A DNA stretch of 54,325 bases from Bacteroidota bacterium (GCA_020048915.1 JAIFLU010000122.1:1-54325), one strand, 5' to 3'; positions 14,913-24,524 are shown, counted from the stretch's first letter. Notes: generated from the sequence alone by a model not told the origin. Numbers and translations are program-made.

Positions 14913-14973
14913 GTGCAATGCTCCTTTTGTTACGGTTGAAATCGGGAACATCAAAACGCACAGACAGAAAAAT
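14761..14973 (+). repeat. 213-bp direct repeat, right copy flanking CHAT cassette
   Basis: Right partner of 12507-12719, same orientation and length. Recombination between the copies would remove the CHAT cassette and restore one full WPHKDGKGF gene. Confidence 0.85.
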
Positions 14974-15007
14974 GAAACTCCGCCAGCTTACACAGGCGGT
15001 TTTCATT
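14971..15007. repeat. Inverted repeat in the leader of the truncated gene
   Basis: AATGAAA...CCGCC (14971-14984) pairs with GGCGG...TTTCATT (14995-15007) around a 10-base loop. Like the larger folds at 11204-11370 and 12214-12358 it sits between a TGTGCGT-type motif and a small island gene. Confidence 0.55.
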
Positions 15008-15042
15008 GGTTTCGGGCTTACGCCGGTGGTCTTAGGGCGCAG

Positions 15043-15059
15043 ATAAAAACACACAAAAG
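15043..15059 (-). promoter_or_regulatory. TGTGCGT-type motif (variant)
   Basis: The minus strand reads CTTTTGTGTGTTTTTAT, one mismatch from the common form, upstream of the leader of the truncated WPHKDGKGF copy. Confidence 0.4.
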
Positions 15060-15063
15060 TTCA

Positions 15064-15627
15064 CTATAAATCTCCGGGTTTAAGAAAATCAATTTTGATT
15101 TGCGGAAAGAGTTTTTCAAAGTCTTTCTGTTTGTCCAGGCAATAATTAATAATTTCTTCTGCTTCCTTGCGGATTAGAACAATAAGTTCTTCTTTTGTCG
15201 GGCGTTCGGTCATTGAATAGATTAAGGACATGGCTAAGGCTCCCTTCGGACCTAAATATTTAAACCGTTTATCCCCATTTTCATTCCGAAGTGTTGAATC
15301 GGTCTCTGTTAATCCTAATACATCGGTATATTCATTGAACATCCCGACAAACTTCCATTTTCCGTTGTCTGGATTAAACTTCTTTACCGATTCCATGTCG
15401 GATTTTACATCGACCCGGATAAGTTTACGGCCTTCCCCGTCTTGGGTATCCACCATGCACCAGGAACGTTCATTTCTTATCAGCTCCTTGGTTTCAGGGT
15501 CGTCGCCGGTATAAACAATAGCGGCTCTCTCTCCGTCATCATCCAACATCCTTATCCCCTTAAGCATAAATCCCTGAAGGCTTGCCAAATATTCGAAAAT
15601 CTCTTCATCCTCAATTTTTACAGTCAT
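15064..15627 (-). CDS. Island protein of unknown function
   Basis: A 187-residue acidic soluble protein (MTVKIEDEEIFEYLASLQGFM). It has a beta-rich first half (AAIVYTGDDPETKELIRNE, SWCMVDTQDGEGRKLIRVDV, KWKFVGMFNEYTDVLGL) and a helical C-terminus (EELIVLIRKEAEEIINYCLDK). I recognise no family or catalytic motif. It is divergent from the relaxase gene; the 169-bp region between them carries a palindromic TGTGCGT site and may regulate both. Backbone-like base composition and its position suggest that it belongs to the mobilisation core rather than to cargo. Confidence 0.6.
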   Translation of the reverse strand: MTVKIEDEEIFEYLASLQGFMLKGIRMLDDDGERAAIVYTGDDPETKELIRNERSWCMVDTQDGEGRKLIRVDVKSDMESVKKFNPDNGKWKFVGMFNEYTDVLGLTETDSTLRNENGDKRFKYLGPKGALAMSLIYSMTERPTKEELIVLIRKEAEEIINYCLDKQKDFEKLFPQIKIDFLKPGDL

Positions 15628-15693
15628 TTTTATATCTCCTGTTATGCAGTTTCAAGCGAAGGCTTTTTAAACCACATCCTGTGCTTTAGCGGT

Positions 15694-15731
15694 ACGCACA
15701 AAAGTGCACACTGAATCACGATTCTGTGCGT
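15694..15731. promoter_or_regulatory. Palindromic site in the divergent region before the relaxase
   Basis: ACGCACA (15694-15700) and TGTGCGT (15725-15731) form the outer arms; GAATC and GATTC form an inner palindrome. Each arm carries the island's recurrent TGTGCGT motif pointing outward to a gene, about 65 bases before each start (15627 and 15797). It is a candidate shared operator and, being next to the relaxase, a possible part of the transfer origin. Confidence 0.5.
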
Positions 15732-15796
15732 AGATGATTTTGTAAAAAAGAAAGAGATTATTATCTTGCTTTAACAACAAAATCAGACAGGCCGGG

Positions 15797-18556
15797 ATGA
15801 TTCGCATGATTCAAAGCACAAACAGCGGACACGCAAAATCCTATTTTAATGACGCTCTATCCAGAGGTGATTATTATATGGATGGGCAAGAGCTGAGCGG
15901 ACGTTTTCACGGGAAAGCGGCTGAAAAGCTCGGTCTGAGCGGTGCCATAGAAAAAAGCGATTTTTACAGGCTGTGTGAGAATATCAATCCTAAAACCGGT
16001 GAAAAACTTACTCCACGAAACAAGTCAAACAGGACGGTGGGCTATGATATAAATTTTCACTGTCCGAAATCGGTTTCGATTTTGAACGCATTGGGTGATG
16101 ACAAAAGAGTCATGGAAGCATTCCGCGCAAGCGTGAATGAAACCATGATTGAAATCGAAAAGGATATAAAAACCCGTGTGCGCGGCGACCGTGCTATGGA
16201 TGAACGCACAACCAGGAATCTGATATGGGGCGAGTTTGTTCATCTGACGGCACGGCCTGTGGACGGGATGCCTCCCGACCCTCACCTTCATGCGCACTGC
16301 TTTGTCCTTAATACCACATGGGATGAGGCCGAAAGTAAATTCAAGGCCGGGCAATTCCGGGATATTAAACGCGATATGCCCTATTATCAGTCGATGTTCC
16401 AGAAAACAATGGCCGATAAACTCAATGCTATCGGATATGAAACCCAAAGCACTGAAAAAGCTTTTGAGATAACGGCTATTCCGCAAAAAGCAATTGAGGT
16501 GTTTTCCAAACGTACCGATACCATAGGCCGCTATGCCAAAGAGAAAGGTATATCCGACATATATGAACTGGACAAGCTGGGCGCGCGTACCCGAAGCAAA
16601 AAAGAAAAAGGTTATTCCATGACCGAACTTCGGGAATTGTGGATAGACCAGGTTAAGGACATTAAAGACGAACGTATAACGGGAAGTGACGGGAAAACCA
16701 CCACCACTCAATCGATGAAAGAAAAACGTATCAGTGCTCCTGAAAAAGCCCTTACCGCAGAGCAATGCGTTGATTATGCCCTGAATCATTGTTTTGAGCG
16801 GTATTCCGTCGTTCAGGACAGGGTTCTTTTGAGCACTGCGATGCAATACGGTATCAGGGATTGCACTGTAAAGACTTCGGATATAAAGACGGCTTTTGAA
16901 AATGATAAACGGATTATTCGGATTGAATATCGAAACACCGTGCAGTGCACAACGAAAGAAGTCCATTTTGAAGAAAAGAAAATGATTGACCTTGCCCGTA
17001 AGGGCAAAGGCATATACAGGCCGATTGACAGGGAAGCTGACAAAATAGAGTTCCACGGATTGAATAACAGACAATCCCGTGCAGTGCGTCAAGTGTTGGG
17101 CGGTATCGACCGTGTTACCATTATTCAGGGCAAAGCCGGAACGGGTAAAACATCCCTGATGCGCGAAGCGGTTGAGAATATCGAAAAATCTGGATTGAAA
17201 GTCTTTCCTTTTGCCCCCTCTTCCGAAGCGGCAAAAGACGTATTGCGCGGTGAAGGTTTCGGTAATGCCGACACAGTGGCGCGGTTACTTCTGGACAGGG
17301 AACTTCAATCAAACATCAAGGGACAGGTTCTTTGGATTGACGAAGCCGGATTACTGAGCACAAAGGATATGGTCGGGGTTTTAAGGATTGCCGATGAAAA
17401 CAATGCGCGTGTCGTGTTGTCAGGTGATACGCGCCAACACAGCAGCGTTCAGCGCGGTGATGCTTTGCGTATCCTTCGCAATGTCGGCGGAATTAAAGTT
17501 GCCGGGGTAAATCAAATTTACCGACAAAAAGTTGAAGCCTATAAAAACGCAGTTTCGGATATTTCGGAAGGAAAAGTTGCAAGCGGATTTGACCGTCTGG
17601 ACAAGATGGGGGCAATTGTTGAAAAAGAACCTTACGAATTGACCTCGGAACTGGCAAAGGATTATCTGGATTGCCGGGAAAGCGGTAAGTCCGCCCTTAT
17701 CATTGCCCCGACCCATGAACAGGGCGAAGCGGTTTCGGATAAAATCCGGGAAGAATTGAGAAACCGGAAAATCATCGGCGAAAAAGACAGACCGTTTGAA
17801 CGGTTGAAAAACAAAAATCTGACCGAAGCCCAAAAACAGGACGTACGGAATTTTAAAGCCGGTGAGGCGGTGCAGTTTCATCAGAATGTCAAAGGCATTC
17901 AGCGCGGCTCTAAACTGGCCGTAAAGGATGTATCAAACGATACGGTTATTCTTGCCGACCGTGACGGCAAAACCATTCCGTTGCCCTTGAATAAGCCGGA
18001 ATGTTTTGACGTATACACCGTCCATGAACTTAATTTAACACAGGGTGATGCAGTCCGTATTACAAAAAACGGGTTCGATAAAGAAGGAACACGTCTTGAT
18101 AACGGCAAAGTTCTTGAGGTGAAAGGGTTTGACCGCAGTGGTAATATTAAGGCTATCTCAGCCAACAATCCCGGCGGGAAAGAAATTATTTTGGATAAAG
18201 ATTTCGGGAATATCAATCATGCCTATGTGATGACTTCCCATGCCTCGCAGGGGAAAACCTTTGACCGTGTGTTTATTGCTCAACCGTCGGCCACGTTTCC
18301 CGCAACGAATACGAAACAGTTTTATGTTTCGGTTTCGCGCGGTCGGGAAAGCGTAAAAATATATACAGACAGCAAGGAAGACCTGCTCGACCATGTTCAG
18401 GTATCGGGAGACAGGCTTTCAGCAACTGAACTGCAACAGATGCAAACCGATAAGATTGCCGACATGGTGCGTGTACAAAAAACAAAGGAAAGCTTTAAAG
18501 AACACAACACAGATACACTAAAACCCAAAGACTATGGAAGAGAACCGGAAATATAG
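15797..18556 (+). CDS. MobF-family relaxase with C-terminal helicase
   Basis: A 919-residue TraI/TrwC-like enzyme that would nick the transfer origin, become covalently attached and unwind the DNA. The N-terminal 300 residues are the relaxase: tyrosine candidates lie in SYFNDALSRGDYYMDG near residues 17-30; the metal-binding three-His box PHLHAHCF has His163, His165 and His167; and GYDINFHCPKSVS is the typical strand before it. From about residue 430 a RecD/TraI-type SF1 helicase follows: Walker A GKAGTGKT at 445-452 (Lys451), Walker B VLWIDEAGLLS, GDTRQHSSV, and the late motif YVMTSHASQGKTFDRVFI with FYVSVSRGRE. Length and domain order are usual for the family. Whether GTG or ATG upstream codons extend it is unclear; ATG 15797 fits. 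The next gene overlaps its end by 23 bp. Confidence 0.93.
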   Translation: MIRMIQSTNSGHAKSYFNDALSRGDYYMDGQELSGRFHGKAAEKLGLSGAIEKSDFYRLCENINPKTGEKLTPRNKSNRTVGYDINFHCPKSVSILNALGDDKRVMEAFRASVNETMIEIEKDIKTRVRGDRAMDERTTRNLIWGEFVHLTARPVDGMPPDPHLHAHCFVLNTTWDEAESKFKAGQFRDIKRDMPYYQSMFQKTMADKLNAIGYETQSTEKAFEITAIPQKAIEVFSKRTDTIGRYAKEKGISDIYELDKLGARTRSKKEKGYSMTELRELWIDQVKDIKDERITGSDGKTTTTQSMKEKRISAPEKALTAEQCVDYALNHCFERYSVVQDRVLLSTAMQYGIRDCTVKTSDIKTAFENDKRIIRIEYRNTVQCTTKEVHFEEKKMIDLARKGKGIYRPIDREADKIEFHGLNNRQSRAVRQVLGGIDRVTIIQGKAGTGKTSLMREAVENIEKSGLKVFPFAPSSEAAKDVLRGEGFGNADTVARLLLDRELQSNIKGQVLWIDEAGLLSTKDMVGVLRIADENNARVVLSGDTRQHSSVQRGDALRILRNVGGIKVAGVNQIYRQKVEAYKNAVSDISEGKVASGFDRLDKMGAIVEKEPYELTSELAKDYLDCRESGKSALIIAPTHEQGEAVSDKIREELRNRKIIGEKDRPFERLKNKNLTEAQKQDVRNFKAGEAVQFHQNVKGIQRGSKLAVKDVSNDTVILADRDGKTIPLPLNKPECFDVYTVHELNLTQGDAVRITKNGFDKEGTRLDNGKVLEVKGFDRSGNIKAISANNPGGKEIILDKDFGNINHAYVMTSHASQGKTFDRVFIAQPSATFPATNTKQFYVSVSRGRESVKIYTDSKEDLLDHVQVSGDRLSATELQQMQTDKIADMVRVQKTKESFKEHNTDTLKPKDYGREPEI

Positions 18557-18917
18557 AACACGGATTGACGATTTCATTGACGGTAAAACTGAAAATAAGG
18601 AGAATGATATTCTTTACAGGGATAACAAAGCGGAATCAAAAAAATACACGTCCGTCAATTTTGTTTGGCTTGACGGGCGTCAACACGCCTTTACTTATTC
18701 GTATTTGGTAAGCGTATCATTTGAAACCCGAGATACCGGAAATATTATAACTGCGAACTTTACATCGCATCAGGTTTCTGTTCAGGGATACAAACTTTAT
18801 CCGATTTATGAGGGATTAATGAACCATACCGCCGGTACAGTGAAACAGACGGAAAGCCGATTTGCATCTCTTTCCGACGCTGAAACACCTGAGGTTAATG
18901 AGATTACAGTTGTGTAA
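18534..18917 (+). CDS. Small protein linked to the relaxase, function unknown
   Basis: A 127-residue protein (MEENRKYRTRIDDFIDGK). Its start overlaps the relaxase gene by 23 bp, so it is translationally coupled to it. A polar N-terminus is followed by a beta-strand core: SVNFVWLDGRQHAFTYSYLVSVSFE, GNIITANFTSHQVSVQGYKL, YPIYEGLMNH. There is no motif known to me. The coupling suggests an accessory of DNA transfer. It ends 8 bp before the convergent hsdR gene. Confidence 0.65.
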   Translation: MEENRKYRTRIDDFIDGKTENKENDILYRDNKAESKKYTSVNFVWLDGRQHAFTYSYLVSVSFETRDTGNIITANFTSHQVSVQGYKLYPIYEGLMNHTAGTVKQTESRFASLSDAETPEVNEITVV

Positions 18918-18925
18918 ATCATTAA

Positions 18926-21900
18926 CTATAATACACCATACTTCTTAAAATTTTCAGCCTGTTCAAATATTTCGACATATACTTCGTCCCTTTCTACCGG
19001 TGGATAATCAAACTCGTCCAAAAGCAGTATTAATCCAACTTTCAAAGCTGATTTAATATCGTCTCGTTTGTCCCAATCCGGAAATTTAGCCTGTCCGTCA
19101 ACCAAGTCTTTGACGGCTTTTGATAGTTCAATCAATTTATCTTCAGGGTAGGTAAAGTCATATTTTATACAAAGGTCTTTCAGGATGTCATAAAATGCCT
19201 TTTCTTCAAAATCAATACCTAAAGCCTCGCCTGCCGAAAACTCCTTATGTACTTCCCAAATTAGATTGGTGAGCTGTTCTGCCATTTCCTCATATACTTC
19301 GCTTCGTAGAATGTCGCTTTCGTCCCGTTGATTATAACGTTCAACAAGTACCTGCATCTTTTTGGAAAAATCAACACCCTTAACCTTGTTTACCTTCTTT
19401 ATTTCGCCAATGACTTTTGCCAGCAACTGTTGAAGAAGTTTGATTTTAGTGTTTGGCAATTTGATTTTATCAATCTTTGCCAAATAATCTTCATCAAATA
19501 AATCCTGCTCTGTTTCTTGTTCGTTGCCGAGTTTAAAGATTTCTTGCACACCATCACTTTGCAAAGCTTCTTTTATCATTTCGCGAACTCTTGCATTCAT
19601 TTGTGCAGTGTCAGGGGCATTGCCTTTTGTAAGCTTGAAAACAATAGAACGAACAGCTAAATAAAAGTGAGTATAATCTCTTTCGGTTTGAGATAAACTC
19701 TCACTTCCGGCACAAATATCATAAGCTGCTTTAAGTCGTTTTACCAAACCCATAAAACGGGTTTCAAACTCTTTAGTTTGCTGTGCAAACTCGGCAGCCA
19801 TATTTAAAGTATTTAACTGTTCAATTGTCGTACCCTTAAAATATTTGGCACTGTCGAACGTATGAAATAATTTAGCCAAGAGGTCTAAATGATTTCTGAC
19901 AATGATTAAAGATTCTGCAATGTCCTCAAAGTTGTTTTCATCGCCTTTGTTGTATTTAGCTAAAGCCAAATTCATTTGTTTTTTAATGCCGATATAATCC
20001 ACCACCAAACCTTTATTTTTACCTTCAAACTTACGGTTTACCCTTGAAATGGTTTGAATCAGGTTGTGCTGTTTAATCGGTTTATCAATGTAAATGCTAT
20101 CTAAGAAAGGAACATCAAAACCGGTGAGCCACATATCAACTACAATTGCAATTTTAAAATTGGAGTTCTCGTTTTTAAACTCGGTATCTAATGTTTTGCG
20201 ATAATCAGAAGTCCCCAATAATTTGTATAGAGTTTCATTATCATCTTTGCCTCTAGTCATAATCATTTTGATACGTTCCATCGGTTTTATTCTGGTTCGT
20301 TCTTCCTCTGTCAGGATTTCACTTTCGTCAGCGACTCTTACCTCATTCCATTGGGGACGCAAAGCAATTACATTCTTATAAAAGTTATAGGCAATTTCAC
20401 GACTGCTGCAAACAAACATTGCTTTCCCTTTGACGGTTGCGCCTTCCGAAATTCTATTCTCGTAATGGGTAACAAAATCTTCAGCCAAAGCTTGTAATCG
20501 TTTAGGGTCGCCTAAAATGGCGTTCATTTTTGCTGATTCTTCTTTGCTTTGTTCTATTTGGTATTCGTTGGCACCCTCTTCGGCAGCTGCTTCGTAATAC
20601 TTTTCAATTTTCTCTAATTCAGTGTTGTTTAAAGCCACTTTTGCAGCTCTGCCTTCATACACAATTCTAACCGTGATTTCATCTTTTACCGATTCAGTCA
20701 TTGTATAGGCATCAACCACTTTCCCGAATACATCCAACGTGGCGTCAATAGGTGTGCCAGTGAAGCCGACAAAAGTTGCATTGGGTAAAGAGTCGTGCAG
20801 GTACTTAGCAAAACCAAACGTTTTGGTAACCCCCTTCTCGGTAACTTTTATTTTTTGGTCGAGGTTTACCTGAGTGCGGTGTGCTTCGTCCGAAATACAA
20901 ATGATATTGGTTCTGTCACTGAGAAGTTGGGTATCTTCGGTAAACTTGTGAATAGTTGTTAAGAAAACACCACCGCTTTGTCGGCCTTGTATCAACTCAC
21001 GCAAATCAGTTCGGCTTTCAACACTGACTATGGTGTTATCACCGATAAACTTTTTGGCATTGGTAAATTGTCCAGAAAGCTGGTCGTCCAAATCGGTGCG
21101 GTCGGTAATCATTACAATGGTGGGGCTTTCAAAGTATTCGCTTTTCATCAGCAATCTTGCCAAGTAAAGCATTGTGAAACTTTTGCCGCACCCTGTAGCT
21201 CCAAAATAAGTACCGCCCTTTCCGTCGCCTTTTGGTCTTTGGGCAATCTTAATATTATCGTATAGTCGGTTGGCGGCATAATATTGCGGATAGCGACAAA
21301 CGATTTTTTCGTTCTTCTTTGAAGTATCGGGTATGTAAATAAAATTGCGGATAATATCACGCAAACGGTTTTGGTTCAGTATCCCTTGCACTAAGGTAAA
21401 CATACTGTCTATACCATCAACATCTTTTGCCAAACCTGCCACTCTGCGCCAAGCATAATAAAATTCATAAGGGGCAAAAAACGAACCTGCTTTGTTGTTT
21501 GCTCCATCGCTTATTACACAAAAAGCATTGTACTTAAACAGTTCGGGAATATCTCTGCGGTAGCGAACAGTTAATTGTTTGAAGGCATCAAAAACAGTGG
21601 CTTCTTCACGTACGGCACTTTTAAATTCAAACACCACCACCGGCAAACCGTTGATATAAATAATGCCATCGGGTATGCGTTTTTCGGCCCCCACAATTTC
21701 TAACTGAGTTACAAATTTGTAGATGTTGTAATCGGAAGGATATTGTTGGACGGGTTCTGCTGCAATGAAATCTAAATCAATACCAGCGAGTTGAGATTCT
21801 AAACCGTTGTAATCTATCAACTCAATATGAATATCTTTTTGATTTCGGTCTTCACGTTTAAGAATAAACCCATCTGAAAGCCAGCGCATAATGGTTTTAT

Positions 21901-22135
21901 TGCTTTCATAAAGGTCGCTTGCAGGCAAAGTTTTAATTTGAAGAATGATAGACTTGGCTTCGGTAACTGTGAGTTGCTTGCTTCGGTATTTGGTGAGCAA
22001 ATAATTAAGAAAATCTTCTTCAATTAACACTTCGTCGGCATTTCGCACAATAGTATTGCCCAAGTGGTGGAGAAATTTTTCATTCCCCAACAACTCAACA
22101 AAAGCCTTTTCTAATTTTTCTTCAGTGAATTTCAT
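18926..22135 (-). CDS. hsdR: Type I restriction enzyme subunit R (HsdR)
   Basis: A 1069-residue restriction subunit that translocates and cuts DNA lacking the host modification. The N-terminal nuclease shows PDGIIYINGLPVVVFEFK, with Asp followed by Glu170 and Lys172 (PD-ExK). The motor has Walker A GATGCGKSFT (Lys318), VMITDRTDLDDQL, SDEAHRT (DEAD-type box), FVGFTGTP and the late motif DMWLTGFDVPFLD with QTISRVNRKF. The C-terminal 250 residues are the helical part that contacts HsdM/HsdS. Full length for the family, with no visible break. Its ATG overlaps the stop of the RloC-like gene (TAATG), so it is the last gene of the operon hsdM-hsdS-rloC-hsdR. Confidence 0.95.
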   Translation of the reverse strand: MKFTEEKLEKAFVELLGNEKFLHHLGNTIVRNADEVLIEEDFLNYLLTKYRSKQLTVTEAKSIILQIKTLPASDLYESNKTIMRWLSDGFILKREDRNQKDIHIELIDYNGLESQLAGIDLDFIAAEPVQQYPSDYNIYKFVTQLEIVGAEKRIPDGIIYINGLPVVVFEFKSAVREEATVFDAFKQLTVRYRRDIPELFKYNAFCVISDGANNKAGSFFAPYEFYYAWRRVAGLAKDVDGIDSMFTLVQGILNQNRLRDIIRNFIYIPDTSKKNEKIVCRYPQYYAANRLYDNIKIAQRPKGDGKGGTYFGATGCGKSFTMLYLARLLMKSEYFESPTIVMITDRTDLDDQLSGQFTNAKKFIGDNTIVSVESRTDLRELIQGRQSGGVFLTTIHKFTEDTQLLSDRTNIICISDEAHRTQVNLDQKIKVTEKGVTKTFGFAKYLHDSLPNATFVGFTGTPIDATLDVFGKVVDAYTMTESVKDEITVRIVYEGRAAKVALNNTELEKIEKYYEAAAEEGANEYQIEQSKEESAKMNAILGDPKRLQALAEDFVTHYENRISEGATVKGKAMFVCSSREIAYNFYKNVIALRPQWNEVRVADESEILTEEERTRIKPMERIKMIMTRGKDDNETLYKLLGTSDYRKTLDTEFKNENSNFKIAIVVDMWLTGFDVPFLDSIYIDKPIKQHNLIQTISRVNRKFEGKNKGLVVDYIGIKKQMNLALAKYNKGDENNFEDIAESLIIVRNHLDLLAKLFHTFDSAKYFKGTTIEQLNTLNMAAEFAQQTKEFETRFMGLVKRLKAAYDICAGSESLSQTERDYTHFYLAVRSIVFKLTKGNAPDTAQMNARVREMIKEALQSDGVQEIFKLGNEQETEQDLFDEDYLAKIDKIKLPNTKIKLLQQLLAKVIGEIKKVNKVKGVDFSKKMQVLVERYNQRDESDILRSEVYEEMAEQLTNLIWEVHKEFSAGEALGIDFEEKAFYDILKDLCIKYDFTYPEDKLIELSKAVKDLVDGQAKFPDWDKRDDIKSALKVGLILLLDEFDYPPVERDEVYVEIFEQAENFKKYGVL

Positions 22136-24522
22136 TATGCTATTATTTCAACTCCAATACTTTCAAGTAAAGCTTCATATTGGTCATTATCATTGTATTT
22201 TATTTTATTCAAAATAAATTGAGCAACCTTTTTTAGTTCGGGAATATCAACAGGAACCATCCCTCGATCAAAAATTTCCTCCAAATGTGAAAGCTCATTA
22301 TTCAATCTGTCTGTTAAAACAGTCGCTTGGTTATCATTCCCAAAATATTTCAATAGCCTTTTGGTATTTGCATTTTGAGTATTGTTATCTATTCGTGAAG
22401 GGTATTTATAAAACAACAATGCCTCTAAAAACTTACGAGTGTTATTTCCAAAATTGTAGTAAACAGAATAGTTTGCCTCATCATTTATGTCTGCATTTGC
22501 ACACAAGTAAATTTGATGAAACAAGAAATTAAACTCTGTTACATAGTCTTTTAAGTATTTTGGCATTAACCTGATTTGACTCTTTTGACCTTCACGAATA
22601 ACAATAAATGATTGTGTTTTATCTCTATTAGGCAATCTTTTTAAATATTTCAGAAAATCAAGATTATGTGTTGATACAAAAAACTGTTCAAAATCTTGTT
22701 TAGCGACAATTTCAGAGTTAATTAGGCTATAAACGAAAAATATGTGATTGCTATCCAAACTGGAAATAGGGTCATCAATCCAAATTATTGGCTTGCTCCC
22801 TTTTGTTTCAATATCTTCCAACTTTGCCATAAAGTAGCAGAAAGCAATTAAACTACATTCACCTTCGCTTAAATGATGGGCCTTTTTGCCGTTTCTTATT
22901 ATTTCAAAACGAATCTTTTTGCCGCCAAATTGGTCAGGTTCTTCTAATGACTGTAATGTGAGAAAATCGTGGCCGAAAAAGTTATTGAGATACTCGTTTA
23001 CTTTCAATGCACCTTTTTCTTCATCATTCATTAAGCGTTCTTTATCCTCAATCTGTTTTATTTGATTGTGAATTTTTTGAGCGAAGTCCGCTTTCTCCTG
23101 AGCTTTCGTATTTGCAATTGCTTTTAACCCTTCAATTTTTGTTATCTCATCTGAATATTGAATTGTCTTTACAAAGTCACTAACTTCTCGCAATCGCAAT
23201 AGTCGTTTAGCTTCGGTTTGTTTTGCACCAAGTGATGTTGTGTAATTATTTGCTTTGAGCCTTATATTTTCAAAAATCATCCAACACCATTCAATCCGTT
23301 TGCTATTATCTGTGATTGGAGAATATGGTTTATGGTTTAGCAAATCATCCATGCGTTCCGTTAATAGTGCAACAATTTTACTCAATTCTGATTTTATACC
23401 TGCAATAACGTATTGCCTAAAAGCAATTAAACGGTCTAAATCTATATGAAACTTTGAATAGAATACAGATTTATTGATAAGCAAACATGAATCAAGTGTT
23501 GCAATTTCTTGTTGTATCTCACTGATTAAATTCTCAATTTCCTTTTCAAGCTTTTCTGATTCTTCATCAAAGTGGGTTTCAAGTTCCTTCCATCTATGGT
23601 CAGAAATATCATTACCGCAAAAGGAACATTGTTTCAGTTTATCTTTATGTAGCAGTCTTCCTTCTTTAACCCAACGATTCAAAATTGAATCCTTTACCAA
23701 TTGTTCAATTTTATCCGAGCTACTTATTGGCTTTGTAATTAGTGTTTCTGCCTTATCGTTGAAGATTTTTAAATATAAACTTGCTTTCGAAATTGGTCGA
23801 ATATCTTGATTTACTCTTTCATTAAGTAAAGCATTTATTCCTGTTACTTCACTATCGGTTAATGACTTGAATGATGTTTCTAAAACCGCAGAAATATCCG
23901 CTTCAAGTTTCGGTTTAGTATAGTTTTGGTCGCCAAAACGCTCAAATTTGTACTTAATACCGTTGGGGTTATTTGTCGCCTTATGACTTAGTTGCTGATT
24001 GAGTGAGTTGTTTGCTCCTTCGTAAGCCTGTCTTGTTGTATCTGCAATTACTTTGGCGTTCTTTAATTCAAGGTAAAACCCACTTTCGCTACCATCTTCA
24101 TTGATACCTAATTCGCTTTTAAGAGAGGCTATTTCTCCTTCTATTGTTGCATTACCCCCTAAAATTGCAAATGGGTTAATGCTCTCATCTGGGTATGCAA
24201 TAAATCGAAGATTATCTTTTACAAAATCTTCATTGAAGACCCGTATTTTTTTACCTTGAGCTGTTAAATTGGCTTGCGTAGCATCTGCTGTGTCCTTTAT
24301 GGTTACTTCAAATTCAGGATTTTCATACTTGTTTGAAATTTCGCCTTTTTCTAAAGCCCTGACAATTCTTGATAAAGTTGTTTTGCCGGAATAGTTTCTG
24401 CCATAAATTATATTGATATCTTTGAATGTTTGCACATTGCCAGCCCCATCACATACCGAACTATCCCAAATAAAATTTTGGAATACAGCCAGGTTCTTTA
24501 TGGTTTTGAACTTCTTTATCAT
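22135..24522 (-). CDS. rloC: RloC-like anticodon nuclease / AAA ABC-type ATPase
   Basis: A 795-residue protein with an ABC/SMC-like ATPase split by coiled coil. Walker A is GRNYSGKTTL (Lys47); a zinc-hook-like QCSFCG (Cys299, Cys302) sits within a long coiled coil; then come the signature HLSEGECSL, Walker B IIWIDDPISSLD and a switch STHN. The C-terminal region has GNNTRKFLEALL and NNELSHLEE: Arg696, Glu700 and His746 fit the R-x3-E...H triad of PrrC/RloC tRNA anticodon nucleases, although the Arg-to-His distance (50) is longer than in PrrC. Such nucleases lie dormant beside type I restriction enzymes and cut tRNA when restriction is defeated or DNA is damaged. Here the gene sits between hsdS and hsdR with gaps of 2 and -1 bases, so it is in the same operon. 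The ATPase part is certain; the nuclease part is likely. Confidence 0.8.
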   Translation of the reverse strand: MIKKFKTIKNLAVFQNFIWDSSVCDGAGNVQTFKDINIIYGRNYSGKTTLSRIVRALEKGEISNKYENPEFEVTIKDTADATQANLTAQGKKIRVFNEDFVKDNLRFIAYPDESINPFAILGGNATIEGEIASLKSELGINEDGSESGFYLELKNAKVIADTTRQAYEGANNSLNQQLSHKATNNPNGIKYKFERFGDQNYTKPKLEADISAVLETSFKSLTDSEVTGINALLNERVNQDIRPISKASLYLKIFNDKAETLITKPISSSDKIEQLVKDSILNRWVKEGRLLHKDKLKQCSFCGNDISDHRWKELETHFDEESEKLEKEIENLISEIQQEIATLDSCLLINKSVFYSKFHIDLDRLIAFRQYVIAGIKSELSKIVALLTERMDDLLNHKPYSPITDNSKRIEWCWMIFENIRLKANNYTTSLGAKQTEAKRLLRLREVSDFVKTIQYSDEITKIEGLKAIANTKAQEKADFAQKIHNQIKQIEDKERLMNDEEKGALKVNEYLNNFFGHDFLTLQSLEEPDQFGGKKIRFEIIRNGKKAHHLSEGECSLIAFCYFMAKLEDIETKGSKPIIWIDDPISSLDSNHIFFVYSLINSEIVAKQDFEQFFVSTHNLDFLKYLKRLPNRDKTQSFIVIREGQKSQIRLMPKYLKDYVTEFNFLFHQIYLCANADINDEANYSVYYNFGNNTRKFLEALLFYKYPSRIDNNTQNANTKRLLKYFGNDNQATVLTDRLNNELSHLEEIFDRGMVPVDIPELKKVAQFILNKIKYNDNDQYEALLESIGVEIIA

Positions 24523-24524
24523 AA

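Noticed and set aside
15797..18556. Long open frames antisense to the relaxase, such as 16025-17092 and 17420-17881
   Set aside because: They are shadows of the GC-richer relaxase gene; all known motifs are in the plus-strand frame.
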